Source: an uncultured Oscillospiraceae bacterium
GTDB taxonomy: Bacteria > Bacillota > Clostridia > Oscillospirales > Ruminococcaceae
DNA length: 14,527 nucleotides
Assembly: GCA_900542145.1 (NCBI GenBank)
Contig: UQMF01000035.1
Coordinates: 1-14,527 of the forward strand
Direction of reading: 5' to 3'
Below the pieces are notes generated by a model that searched no databases, had not been told where the DNA came from, and worked only from the letters and a program-made list of their open reading frames with translations. Shown here one piece after another: positions 1 to 6,284 of the stretch (its first letter is position 1; each line of letters starts with the position of its first letter). A program made the position numbers and the translations under genes.

Positions 1-1
1 A

Positions 2-82
2 TATAATGGTATATGGAAGCTCGTGCCGGAAAAACACTGGCACGGGTCCGAATATTTCACGGCGTACCGGGGGAGGTCGTGA
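2..82 (+). CDS. C-terminal fragment of an unidentified protein (cut by window edge)
   Basis: An open frame enters from the left edge and stops at TGA 80-82. It reads 26 residues, starting YNGIWKLVPEKHWHG and ending FTAYRGRS. The mix of aromatic and charged residues is plausible for a real protein end, and the next small frame starts one base after its stop behind a strong ribosome binding site, as in a tight operon. The fragment is too short to assign a family. A second open frame also enters from the left (it runs into the 84-173 ORF), so the choice between the two is not certain. Confidence 0.35.
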   Translation, partial: YNGIWKLVPEKHWHGSEYFTAYRGRS

Positions 83-83
83 A

Positions 84-173
84 GTGAATAACTATATTGA
101 AAGGTTGATACAGATGAAAGCTTTGGTGTGCGAACTCTGCTGTAAAAAGAAAGTAGGTGATTTATTTGGCTGA
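84..173 (+). CDS. 29-residue mini-ORF with a single CxxC zinc knuckle
   Basis: GTG at 84 is preceded by GGGGGAGGT (69-77), 6 bases away, and lies one base after the TGA of the upstream frame. The product reads MNNYIERLIQ followed by MKALVCELCCKKK and ends at TGA 171-173. The block MKALVCELC resembles the start of small clostridial zinc-ribbon proteins that usually continue to a second CxxC about 12-15 residues later; here the reading stops before that. It overlaps the next gene's TTG start by 8 bases in another frame, so the two may be translationally coupled. It could be a real small protein, a leader ORF, or the front of a longer zinc-ribbon gene broken by a frameshift. The frame is also open upstream to the window edge, so the GTG start rests on the ribosome binding site. 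Confidence 0.4.
   Translation: MNNYIERLIQMKALVCELCCKKKVGDLFG
155..160 (+). promoter_or_regulatory. Ribosome binding site that fixes a TTG start
   Basis: AGGTGA at 155-160 is a perfect match to the Shine-Dalgarno core and sits 5 bases before TTG 166. The alternative GTG at 157 lies inside this motif and would have no ribosome binding site of its own, so TTG 166 is preferred. Confidence 0.6.
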
Positions 174-750
174 GCATTCTCACCGCACATTTAATACAAA
201 ATGGAGTATAACAGACGACGGGATTCGATATGAAGGCAAATTAATACCATTTTCTGAAATACGTCGGGTTGTTATACATGAATCTGACGATAGCGTTGGA
301 TATTTTACTTCCTTTGATGTAAATGATTATGTCCTGTATTATAATTCATTACGTCGTTATGATAAGATAGAGGCAAAAGCTGACGCCGAAACAATTGAGC
401 GCAAAGTCAATGAATGCCTGGAAAAAAATCAGGATAGGGTCCATGAATTCGACCTCCATGAGGCTTCCATTCGAGCCAAAAAAAATAAGCAGTTAAATAG
501 AAAAATCAATGCTTTTTTGTGTTTTTGGATTATTATTGCTATCATTTTCGCATTGTGTATTATATCGCCAATTGTTATAGGTGTTGTAACCAGCTCGGGT
601 ACTTCTAATAGCGGATCCAGCAGTCGTTTTGTATGCCAGGTATGCCATAGGGATTTTGATGGAAAACCTGATGATATGCACAGCATAACAAATACTAATA
701 TGTGTGTACAGTGCTATAAAAACTTCAAAAGTGCCAGCGGAAATAATTAG
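166..750 (+). CDS. Membrane protein with PH-like N-terminus and C-terminal zinc ribbon
   Basis: The product is 194 residues from TTG 166. Residues about 10-60 (WSITDDGIRYEGKLIPFSEI) have the look of a small bacterial PH-like beta domain. A charged helical stretch follows (about 70-114), then one strongly hydrophobic segment (about 115-143, FLCFWIIIAIIFALCIISP), a Gly/Ser-rich linker, and a four-cysteine ribbon with C157-x2-C160 and C180-x2-C183 ending TNMCVQCYKNF. Similar C-terminal ribbons occur in Firmicute proteins of unknown role. It is probably anchored by a single membrane helix, with the N-terminal domain in the cytoplasm. The coding sequence is clearly richer in A and T than the rest of the window, which suggests a different origin. 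A hairpin 30 bases after the stop ends transcription. The function is unknown and the PH-like call is by eye only. Confidence 0.75.
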   Translation: MAEHSHRTFNTKWSITDDGIRYEGKLIPFSEIRRVVIHESDDSVGYFTSFDVNDYVLYYNSLRRYDKIEAKADAETIERKVNECLEKNQDRVHEFDLHEASIRAKKNKQLNRKINAFLCFWIIIAIIFALCIISPIVIGVVTSSGTSNSGSSSRFVCQVCHRDFDGKPDDMHSITNTNMCVQCYKNFKSASGNN

Positions 751-781
751 AAACATATTATTGTGTTTCGGCAGTAAAATA

Positions 782-813
782 AAAAGGTGGCTGCATTCCT
801 GCGGCCACCTTTT
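782..813. terminator. Bidirectional terminator between converging genes
   Basis: AAAAGGTGGC-TGC (782-794) pairs with GCG-GCCACCTTTT (801-813), a 13-pair stem with one G-T pair and a 6-base loop. It has A residues on one side and T residues on the other. It lies between the stop of the zinc-ribbon membrane protein (750) and the stop of rubrerythrin (830) and suits both directions. Confidence 0.85.
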
Positions 814-829
814 CGTATTTGTTAAGATA

Positions 830-1384
830 TTACTTGAAGTATCTGTTCAGCAGACCCTCGAAAGCCTTTCCGTGTCTTGCCTCGTCCTTTGCCATCTCGT
901 GAACTGTGTCGTGGATAGCGTCGAGGTTGAGCGCCTTTGCCTTCTTTGCGAGGTCGAGCTTACCAGCGGTTGCGCCGTGCTCTGCCTCTACGCGCTTTGT
1001 GAGGTTCTCCTTGGTAGAGGGGGAAACTACCTCGCCGAGCAGTTCAGCGAACTTCGCTGCGTGCTCTGCCTCTTCCCAGGCTGCCTTCTCGTAGTACAGA
1101 CCTACCTCGGGATAACCCTCGCGGTGTGCGGCTCTTGCCATTGCGAGATACATGCCGACCTCGGTGCACTCGCCGGTGAAGTTAGCGCGGAGTCCCTCGA
1201 TGATCTCCTCGGGAACGCCATCCAGCTTGCCTACGCCGATCTTGTGCTCGTCAGCGAATACCAGCTTGCCGCCGTTATCGTCGATAACAGTGAACTTGGA
1301 GCCGGGCACTCCGCACTGGGGGCACTTCTCGGGAGCGGAATCACCTTCGTATACATAACCGCAAACAGGACATACAAATTTCAT
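830..1384 (-). CDS. rbr: Reverse rubrerythrin (rubredoxin domain first), NAD(P)H-linked peroxide/oxygen reductase component
   Basis: The 184-residue product has an N-terminal rubredoxin-type Fe(Cys)4 site (C5-x2-C8 in CPVCGY and C21-x2-C24 in CPQCG), then a ferritin-like four-helix domain with the di-iron ligand pattern E72, E105-x2-H108 (EEAEH), E135 and E168-x2-H171 (DEARH). In classical rubrerythrin the rubredoxin domain is at the C-terminus; the reversed order marks the clostridial reverse rubrerythrin group. These cytoplasmic enzymes reduce H2O2, and in some cases O2, with electrons from NADH-linked partners. The ATG at 1384 is preceded by GGAGGTT, 8 bases away. The gene has its own very strong promoter and a terminator on both sides, so it is a single-gene unit. 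Its neighbours (feoAB, fprA) share the iron and oxygen theme. The family call is firm; the exact electron donor cannot be read from the sequence. Confidence 0.95.
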   Translation of the reverse strand: MKFVCPVCGYVYEGDSAPEKCPQCGVPGSKFTVIDDNGGKLVFADEHKIGVGKLDGVPEEIIEGLRANFTGECTEVGMYLAMARAAHREGYPEVGLYYEKAAWEEAEHAAKFAELLGEVVSPSTKENLTKRVEAEHGATAGKLDLAKKAKALNLDAIHDTVHEMAKDEARHGKAFEGLLNRYFK

Positions 1385-1420
1385 AATTAAAACCTCCGTA
1401 AATTTGATTTTTATAAACTA

Positions 1421-1445
1421 GGAATTATTCTTGATTTCCTTGATT
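1421..1445 (-). promoter_or_regulatory. Candidate operator in the rubrerythrin leader
   Basis: Just downstream of the -10, the minus strand reads AATCAAGGAAATCAAG, a direct repeat of AATCAAG/AATCAAG-like units, followed by ATAATTCC, so that GGAA and TTCC face each other. A comparable AATCA-GAAATC...GATTTCC arrangement lies in the fprA leader. No known PerR, Fur or Rex box was recognised. This is a weak call based only on position and similarity. Confidence 0.25.
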
Positions 1446-1447
1446 AG

Positions 1448-1476
1448 ATTATAGCACATCAGATTTATTTTGTCAA
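1448..1476 (-). promoter_or_regulatory. Strong sigma-A promoter of rubrerythrin
   Basis: On the minus strand, TTGACA (1471-1476), a 17-base spacer and TATAAT (1448-1453) match the consensus exactly. The spacer ends in TGC, giving an extended -10. Upstream of the -35, A/T tracts at about 1480-1500 look like an UP element. The transcript would start near 1441 and have a leader of about 57 bases. Confidence 0.9.
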
Positions 1477-1536
1477 GGGTTTTTTAAAATTTTTTTGAAA
1501 TATCTGGTTATATATGACTAACTGCATGGCAAGTTA

Positions 1537-1561
1537 AAGGGCGGATACAATATCCGCCCTT
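1537..1561. terminator. Hairpin after feoB and its repeats, possible terminator
   Basis: AAGGGCGGATA (1537-1547) and TATCCGCCCTT (1551-1561) form a perfect 11-pair stem with a 3-base loop. On the minus strand it follows feoB and the repeat pair and precedes the rubrerythrin promoter. The T tract after it is short (TTTAACTT), so it may be a weak terminator or part of the repeat element. Confidence 0.6.
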
Positions 1562-1576
1562 AATAATATAAGAATA

Positions 1577-1752
1577 ACGTTATTGGTCGGGTGACAGCAT
1601 TTCGCCTTGGATGTACGTTTCCCCGTATTGCCTGCCGCGGCTACGCGGTGCTCCTTTGGAACTATCCGAGCCACGTTATTGGTCGGGTGACAGCATTTTG
1701 CCTTAAAGGTACATTTCCCCGTATTGCCTGCCGCGGCCACGCGGCTACGCGG
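1577..1752. repeat. Two copies of a 72-base repeat at 96-base period, abutting feoB
   Basis: Copy 1 (1577-1648) and copy 2 (1673-1744) match at 66 of 72 positions by direct reading. Copy 2 is followed by an extra CTACGCGG unit (1745-1752) that repeats its own end. On the minus strand a frame stays open across both copies (about 1534-1740) and encodes a repeated peptide with AAAGNTGK and KAKCCHPTNNV. That frame has no convincing ribosome binding site and is more likely a by-product of the repeat than a gene. The last copy forms the final GCG and TAG codons of feoB. The layout suggests a mobile or dispersed repeat family that inserted or expanded downstream of feoB. Besides these repeats and the adjacent hairpin and promoter, the stretch between feoB and rubrerythrin holds no gene. 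Confidence 0.85.
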
Positions 1753-3856
1753 CTAGGGTTATGACAAAACAGATCAGCATTCCGGCGAGGGTGGGGAGGA
1801 GGAATGCCACGCCTGCCCACTTCCAGCCGCCGGCTTCCTTCCTGATGGTGAGCAGGGAGGTGGAGCAGGGCCAGTGCATGAGGGAGAACAGCACCGTGCA
1901 GACTGCTGTCCGCCAGGTCCAGCCGTTGTCGGCGAGGAGGTTCGCAAGCTCCGGGAGGGAGATCTCCGTAAGGCTGCCCTGAGCCATGTAGCACATCACG
2001 ATTATCGGGATAACTATCTCGTTCGCCGGAAGTCCCAGAATGAACGCCATGAGTATCACCCCGTCCATTCCCAGCCAGCGCGCGAACGGGTCGAGGAATC
2101 CCGTGCAGATATTCAGCAGAGTGCTCCCGTCAACGGAAACATTCGCGAGCACCCATATCACCGCCCCGGCAGGCGCCGCCACCGCCGCAGCCCTGCCCAG
2201 GACGAACAGCGTGCGGTCCAGTATTGAGCGGACTATCACCTTGCCGAACTGTGGTTTCCGGTAGGGGGGGAGCTCCAGTGTGAACCCGGAGGGCTCTCCC
2301 TTTAATATAGTAGCCGAGAGCAGCCGCGACGCCGCGAATGTCATGACTATTCCCAGGAGTATGACTGCCGTTACCACCGCTGCGGAGAGCAGGGACCCCG
2401 AGAACCCTGCTGCTCCGGTGAAGAATACCGCCGACAGCGTGATTATGAACGGGAATTTCCCGTTGCAGGGCACGAACGCGTTCGTCAGCATTGCGATAAG
2501 CCGTTCGCGTCTGGAATCTATTATCCGGCAGCCGACTATTCCGGCGGCATTACAGCCGAATCCCATCGCCATGGTCAGCGCCTGCTTTCCGCAGGCGTTG
2601 CATTTCTGGAACGGCCTGTCGAGATTGAACGCCACCCGGGGGAGGTAGCCGCAGTCCTCAAGCAGGGTGAACAGCGGAAAGAATATCGCCATCGGCGGCA
2701 GCATGACCGCCACTACCCAGGACAGCGTGCGGTAGGCTCCGTCCACCAGGATCCCCCGGAGCCAGCCCGGGGCGCTGCCCAGTAATTCAGACAGACGGCT
2801 GCCCAGCCAGCCGAATCCCTCGGAAAGAAGCTGCGATGGGTAGTTCGCGCCGCTTATCGTCAGCCAGAATACCACCAGCAGCAGTAGGATCATCAGTGGG
2901 AATCCCAGCAGCTTCCCGGTCAGCAGCTTATCCGCGCGCCGGTCGGGATTCCGGCAGCCGGGGCACTCCCACACCGCGCCGTCGGCGGCTTCCTCGGCGT
3001 TGAGGGTAATGCAGGACACTATCCTGTCCCGGAGTATATCCAGCGTGATATCGTCCTGCGCCAGGCGAATTCGGGCTTTCTCAACTGCTGCGGATATTTC
3101 CCCGGAGAGCAGGTCCGTCCCGAGGAATTCTCCGGCTTTTTCCGCCAGGCGGTCGTCCCCCTCGGTCAGCCGCAGCGCCAGCCACCGTGGGTCGATCTTC
3201 CCACGGAATTGCTCCAGCAGCGGCTCGGCGCAGGCTATTGCGTCCTCCGCCGGGCGGATATAATGCAGACGCTTGATGGATTGCGGCGCATTCCCGGCGC
3301 ACAGCCTGTCGAGGGCTTCCGTCAGGGCTTTCAGCGTGCGCTTGTCGTGGGCGGAAGTACCTACCACGGGTACTCCCAGGTTCTTTTCCAGCACGCCCAG
3401 GTCAAGGGTTATCCCACGGCGCCGGGCTTCGTCGCAGAGATTCACGCAGACCAGCGTTTTCGGGCATAGCTCCATCACCTGCAATACGAGATTCAGGCTG
3501 CGTTGCAGGCAGGTGGCGTCGCAGACGACTATCGCCGCGTCGATTCCGCCGAAGCACAGGAAGTCCCGCGCCGCCTCTTCCTCTGCGGAGTGCGCCAGCA
3601 GGGAATACGTCCCCGGGATATCTGCCAGCACGCAGCTGAAATGCTCGGTGCGGCAGAAACCCTGCGCGGCGGTCACGGTCTTTCCGGGCCAGTTGCCGGT
3701 GTGCTGGCGCATTCCGGTGAGGGCGTTGAATATCGTGCTTTTCCCCACGTTGGGATTCCCGGCGATGGCGATTATCTTCTCGTCCGGCGTCCGGCGCTGT
3801 ATCACCGGGCAGACGTCCGCGGCGGCGAATCCTGTGGAATTACTCGTCAGTCCCAT
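1745..3856 (-). CDS. feoB: Ferrous iron transporter FeoB
   Basis: The 703-residue polytopic membrane protein imports Fe2+ driven or gated by its cytoplasmic G domain. The G motifs are GNPNVGKST (33-41, P-loop), a switch threonine near 60, DIPG (79-82) and NLCD (139-142). A helical regulatory region follows, then a membrane domain from about residue 310 with conserved features such as GFGCNAAGIVGCRIID and FVPCNGKFPF. The length is normal for the family. A short extra segment of about 25 residues precedes the G domain. The start ATG 3856 has GAGGAGG 7 bases upstream and overlaps the end of feoA by 17 bases, so the pair is translationally coupled. The stop TAG (1745-1747) lies in a repeat unit, so the last two residues may not be ancestral. 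Confidence 0.96.
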   Translation of the reverse strand: MGLTSNSTGFAAADVCPVIQRRTPDEKIIAIAGNPNVGKSTIFNALTGMRQHTGNWPGKTVTAAQGFCRTEHFSCVLADIPGTYSLLAHSAEEEAARDFLCFGGIDAAIVVCDATCLQRSLNLVLQVMELCPKTLVCVNLCDEARRRGITLDLGVLEKNLGVPVVGTSAHDKRTLKALTEALDRLCAGNAPQSIKRLHYIRPAEDAIACAEPLLEQFRGKIDPRWLALRLTEGDDRLAEKAGEFLGTDLLSGEISAAVEKARIRLAQDDITLDILRDRIVSCITLNAEEAADGAVWECPGCRNPDRRADKLLTGKLLGFPLMILLLLVVFWLTISGANYPSQLLSEGFGWLGSRLSELLGSAPGWLRGILVDGAYRTLSWVVAVMLPPMAIFFPLFTLLEDCGYLPRVAFNLDRPFQKCNACGKQALTMAMGFGCNAAGIVGCRIIDSRRERLIAMLTNAFVPCNGKFPFIITLSAVFFTGAAGFSGSLLSAAVVTAVILLGIVMTFAASRLLSATILKGEPSGFTLELPPYRKPQFGKVIVRSILDRTLFVLGRAAAVAAPAGAVIWVLANVSVDGSTLLNICTGFLDPFARWLGMDGVILMAFILGLPANEIVIPIIVMCYMAQGSLTEISLPELANLLADNGWTWRTAVCTVLFSLMHWPCSTSLLTIRKEAGGWKWAGVAFLLPTLAGMLICFVITLAA

Positions 3857-4088
3857 GCCGCGCCTCCTCGATAAGTACGTCGTGGCTGTCCGCGGCGCGT
3901 ATCGCTATCACCGCGCCCCGTATCATGTACGCCGCCGGATCTCCCATCGGACTCACCCCCACGCACTCCACCCGTGCGCCCTCCACAAGCCCTATATCCA
4001 GAAGCCGGCGGCGCATGCTTCCGTGCGCACAGAGTGACTTCACCACAGCGGATTCCCCCGGCTTAATCTCATTCAGAAAGTGCTCCAT
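3840..4088 (-). CDS. feoA: FeoA, SH3-like partner of FeoB
   Basis: This small cytoplasmic protein of 82 residues has the FeoA pattern: LNEIKPGESAVV, then RRRLLDIGLVEGARVECVG, then SPMGDPAAYMIRGAVIAIR. It associates with FeoB and is needed for Fe2+ uptake in many bacteria. Two in-frame ATGs are possible, 4094 and 4088. AAAGGGG (4096-4102) lies only 1 base from the first but 7 bases from the second, so 4088 is preferred. It is the first gene of feoAB; a TATAAT-type promoter lies about 45 bases upstream. No FeoC gene follows feoB. Confidence 0.93.
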   Translation of the reverse strand: MEHFLNEIKPGESAVVKSLCAHGSMRRRLLDIGLVEGARVECVGVSPMGDPAAYMIRGAVIAIRAADSHDVLIEEARHGTDE

Positions 4089-4138
4089 GTTCATTCCCCT
4101 TTGAGTCAGATTCCGGGCAGAATGTACCCGTTCGCTGT

Positions 4139-4168
4139 ATTATATGAGTATCCCCGTGGTTCTGCCAC
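4139..4168 (-). promoter_or_regulatory. Probable promoter of feoAB
   Basis: On the minus strand TATAAT (4139-4144) is a perfect -10. GTGGCA (4163-4168) at 18 bases is a fair -35 (4 of 6). A short GTGG-CCAC inverted repeat (4156-4159/4165-4168) overlaps the -35. No recognisable Fur or DtxR/IdeR box was seen by eye. Confidence 0.5.
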
Positions 4169-4188
4169 TCCTTCCCGGATTCTCGCCA

Positions 4189-4223
4189 TTTTGTGGTACC
4201 TTTGTTGCATAAGATACCCAAAA
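4189..4223. promoter_or_regulatory. Inverted repeat between divergent feoA and fprA promoters
   Basis: TTTTG-T-GGTA (4189-4198) and TACCCAAAA (4215-4223) are complementary over 9 pairs with one bulged base, separated by 16 bases. The repeat ends 5 bases before the fprA -35 and lies upstream of the feoA -35, a typical place for a regulator shared by both units. It is a candidate site only. Confidence 0.35.
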
Positions 4224-4228
4224 TCCCC

Positions 4229-4257
4229 TTGACAAGTGACTTGAAATGTTGTATAAT
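4229..4257 (+). promoter_or_regulatory. Consensus sigma-A promoter of fprA
   Basis: TTGACA (4229-4234), a 17-base spacer and TATAAT (4252-4257) match the consensus fully. Transcription would start near 4264 and give a leader of about 42 bases. Confidence 0.9.
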
Positions 4258-4260
4258 AGT

Positions 4261-4287
4261 ATCAATAAATCAGAAATCGTTATTGAT
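4261..4287 (+). promoter_or_regulatory. Inverted repeat at the fprA transcription start, candidate operator
   Basis: ATCAATAA (4261-4268) and TTATTGAT (4280-4287) form a perfect 8-base inverted repeat with an 11-base spacer, starting three bases after the -10. It covers the likely start site, the position of a repressor operator. It could also fold as a weak hairpin in the mRNA leader just before the ribosome binding site (4292-4300). Confidence 0.45.
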
Positions 4288-4305
4288 TTCCAAGGAGGAA
4301 GTACA

Positions 4306-5454
4306 ATGAATATTACCAGCGATATCAGATACATCGGCGTGAACGACCACGACATCGACCTGTTCGAGGGACAGTATGCGGTTCCGAACGGAATGGCGTA
4401 CAATTCCTACGTCATAATGGACGAGAAGATCGCAGTCATGGACACGGTGGACGGCGCATTCTGCGGCGAATGGCTCGGGAATCTCGAGAAGGAGCTTTCC
4501 GGCAGGACTCCGGATTTTCTGGTGGTACACCACATGGAGCCGGACCACTCCGCGAATATCGCGGCGTTTGCAGAGAAGTACCCGGCGGCGAAGATCGTGG
4601 CTTCCAGGCAGGCTTTCGTGATGATGAAGCAGTTCTTCGGCACGGATTACGCTGACCGCCAGGTGGTGGTTGCCGAGAAATCCACTCTGGAGCTTGGAAA
4701 GCACACCCTGACCTTTATCGGCGCGCCGATGGTGCACTGGCCGGAGGTAGTCATGAGCTACGACAGCGCGGACAGGGTGCTGTTCTCCGCGGACGGATTC
4801 GGCAAGTTTGGCGCCCTGGACGCTGACGAGGACTGGGCGTGCGAAGCGCGCAGATACTATTTCGGTATCGTCGGGAAGTACGGCGCGCAGGTGCAGGCGG
4901 TCCTGAAGAAGGCTGCGGCTCTGGATATCGCGGTTATCTGTCCTCTGCACGGACCGGTGTTGACCGAAGATCTGGGTAAGTACATCGGGCTTTACGACAC
5001 CTGGTCCTCCTATCGTGCGGAGAGCGAGGGGGTTGTGATCGCGTACTCCAGCGTGTACGGCAATACGCGCAAGGCGGCGGATATCCTCGCGGCAAAGCTG
5101 GCGGACAAGGGCGTGAAGGCGGTGGTTCACGATCTCGCCAGGGACGACATGGCGGAGTGTGTTGAGGACGCGTTCCGTTACGACAGACTGGTGCTTGCCT
5201 CCCCGACATACAACGCGGACGTATTCCCGTTCATGCGCACATTCATTGAAGCGCTCACCGAGAGGAACTACCAGAAGCGCACCGTGGGATTCATCGAGAA
5301 CGGTTCCTGGGCGCCCCTGGCGGCAAAAGTGATGAAGTCCATGCTGGAGAAATCCAAGGAGCTTACTTTTGCGGATCCGGTGGTTACGGTTAGGTCGGCG
5401 GTAAATGCGGACAGCGAAGCGCAGATCGCCGCACTGGCGGACAGCCTGGCATAA
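4306..5454 (+). CDS. fprA: A-type flavodiiron protein (oxygen / nitric oxide reductase)
   Basis: This 382-residue cytoplasmic protein reduces O2 to water, or NO to N2O, with electrons from rubredoxin or a similar donor. The N-terminal metallo-beta-lactamase-like domain (1-240) carries the di-iron ligands H76-x-E78-x-D80-H81 (HMEPDH), H144 (VHWPE), D163 (SADGFG) and H215 (PLHGP). The C-terminal flavodoxin domain (about 242-382) has the FMN phosphate loop YSSVYGNT (247-254). No rubredoxin or reductase domain is fused, which makes it the simple A type. ATG 4306 follows AAGGAGGAA by 5 bases; an in-frame ATG at 4246 is excluded because it lies between the -35 and -10. The gene is alone in its unit, divergent from feoAB and close to rubrerythrin. 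Confidence 0.95.
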   Translation: MNITSDIRYIGVNDHDIDLFEGQYAVPNGMAYNSYVIMDEKIAVMDTVDGAFCGEWLGNLEKELSGRTPDFLVVHHMEPDHSANIAAFAEKYPAAKIVASRQAFVMMKQFFGTDYADRQVVVAEKSTLELGKHTLTFIGAPMVHWPEVVMSYDSADRVLFSADGFGKFGALDADEDWACEARRYYFGIVGKYGAQVQAVLKKAAALDIAVICPLHGPVLTEDLGKYIGLYDTWSSYRAESEGVVIAYSSVYGNTRKAADILAAKLADKGVKAVVHDLARDDMAECVEDAFRYDRLVLASPTYNADVFPFMRTFIEALTERNYQKRTVGFIENGSWAPLAAKVMKSMLEKSKELTFADPVVTVRSAVNADSEAQIAALADSLA

Positions 5455-5464
5455 TAATAACTCA

Positions 5465-5489
5465 GGGAGGGGCTTGCCCCTCCCTTTTT
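5465..5489 (+). terminator. Intrinsic terminator of fprA
   Basis: GGGAGGGGC (5465-5473) pairs perfectly with GCCCCTCCC (5476-5484) and is followed by five T residues. It starts 10 bases after the fprA stop. Confidence 0.92.
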
Positions 5490-5521
5490 GTGTGGAATTT
5501 GCAGGTGTATCCTGGCGGAAA

Positions 5522-5556
5522 TAAAAAAATATGGCGGAGAGCGATCTCCGCCATAT
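5522..5556 (-). terminator. Intrinsic terminator of the seven-gene minus-strand unit
   Basis: ATATGGCGGAGA (5529-5540) and TCTCCGCCATAT (5545-5556) form a perfect 12-pair stem with loop GCGA. Read on the minus strand it is followed by seven T residues (5522-5528). It lies 18 bases after the stop of the last gene of the unit. Confidence 0.92.
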
Positions 5557-5574
5557 GCTGTTTGTAAAGTCTGC

Positions 5575-6282
5575 TCAGACCTCCGAAATATCCATTACCC
5601 TGGAGATATCGTCCTCGGTGCGCTCGAAGGTCAGCCGAATCTTCCTTGCGCCGAATTCCGCCGTGATTACGGATTCATCGAACGTGAACGCGGTTCCATT
5701 CTGGTGCAGGAATCCGGCGGCAAGAAGCCTGTGGTCACAGTAGAATCCGCTGATGATCTGGATATACTGCCGCATGAATTCCTTGTCGTCCGCCTGCGCG
5801 AATATTTCCTCCGGAAGCCCGTGTATCTCCACGAAAGCCGCGCCGCCGTCGTAGGGGCAGCGGTAGTAGCACACGTTGTCCGGGGAGGCTCCCACGCTTA
5901 TCATGGCGAGGTTATGCCCGTTGTGCAGCTCGTCCAGCATGAACTTCCCGGTCTGGAACTCCGGCAGGTCCGGGAGATTGCGCTTCGCACGCCGGGAAAT
6001 CGCCGTGCTACGCTCGGGCAGTCCGCTCTCGGTGTGCGCCCAGCTCCACAGCCAGGTGTTCTGTATCTCGGATTCCGTGCCGAGTATCCCTGCAGTGAAC
6101 TCCTGCTTTCCGAAGCGGATCAGCCCTTTCATCGGGTCAAGCCCCCAATCGGAATCCCCGACGATCATTTCGCCCATTCTGTTCTGGCAGAGAAACGCGC
6201 GTCCTGCCGTCAGGGAGAGAATATCCAGCATGCTTGTCTTGTCGTACCATACCGGGCAGTCCAGTATTGTGATCTTTTCCAT
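5575..6282 (-). CDS. DUF6882-like protein of unknown function
   Basis: The product is 235 residues, soluble and without a signal peptide. The centre carries NTWLWSWAH (75-83), preceded by FTAGILGTESEIQ. This W-x-W pattern, with an acidic, aromatic-rich beta/alpha sequence around it, resembles the uncharacterised DUF6882 group; the match is from memory of the motif and needs a profile search. The start ATG 6282 has CGGAG about 7 bases upstream, inside the end of the previous gene, and only 2 bases separate the two genes. It is the last gene of the unit. No catalytic motif is visible, and a function cannot be given. Confidence 0.75.
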   Translation of the reverse strand: MEKITILDCPVWYDKTSMLDILSLTAGRAFLCQNRMGEMIVGDSDWGLDPMKGLIRFGKQEFTAGILGTESEIQNTWLWSWAHTESGLPERSTAISRRAKRNLPDLPEFQTGKFMLDELHNGHNLAMISVGASPDNVCYYRCPYDGGAAFVEIHGLPEEIFAQADDKEFMRQYIQIISGFYCDHRLLAAGFLHQNGTAFTFDESVITAEFGARKIRLTFERTEDDISRVMDISEV

Positions 6283-6284
6283 AT

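Noticed and set aside
22..44. Inverted repeat CGTGCC / GGCACG as a terminator
   Set aside because: It lies inside an open frame, has an 11-base loop and no T tract.
704..1390. Long + strand open frame opposite rubrerythrin
   Set aside because: Its translation is rich in Leu, Val and Cys with no family pattern, and the minus strand encodes a complete reverse rubrerythrin with promoter and ribosome binding site.
1534..1740. Repeat-peptide ORF of 68 codons on the minus strand as a real gene
   Set aside because: It consists of the two repeat copies, has no ribosome binding site, and starts within 10 bases of the feoB stop; it is better treated as part of the repeat.
1577..1752. CRISPR-like array
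   Set aside because: There are only two copies, the repeat is 72 bases with a 24-base interval, and no cas genes are present.
3273..4037. + strand open frame opposite feoB/feoA
   Set aside because: It is Arg/Ser-rich without motifs, and spans the overlap of two well-supported genes on the other strand.
4246..4305. Upstream in-frame ATG for fprA
   Set aside because: It lies between the -35 and -10 boxes, so it would not be in the transcript; ATG 4306 has a perfect ribosome binding site.
4270..5130. Minus-strand open frame opposite fprA
   Set aside because: The + strand has all di-iron and FMN motifs of a flavodiiron protein, and the antisense reading has no recognisable domain.
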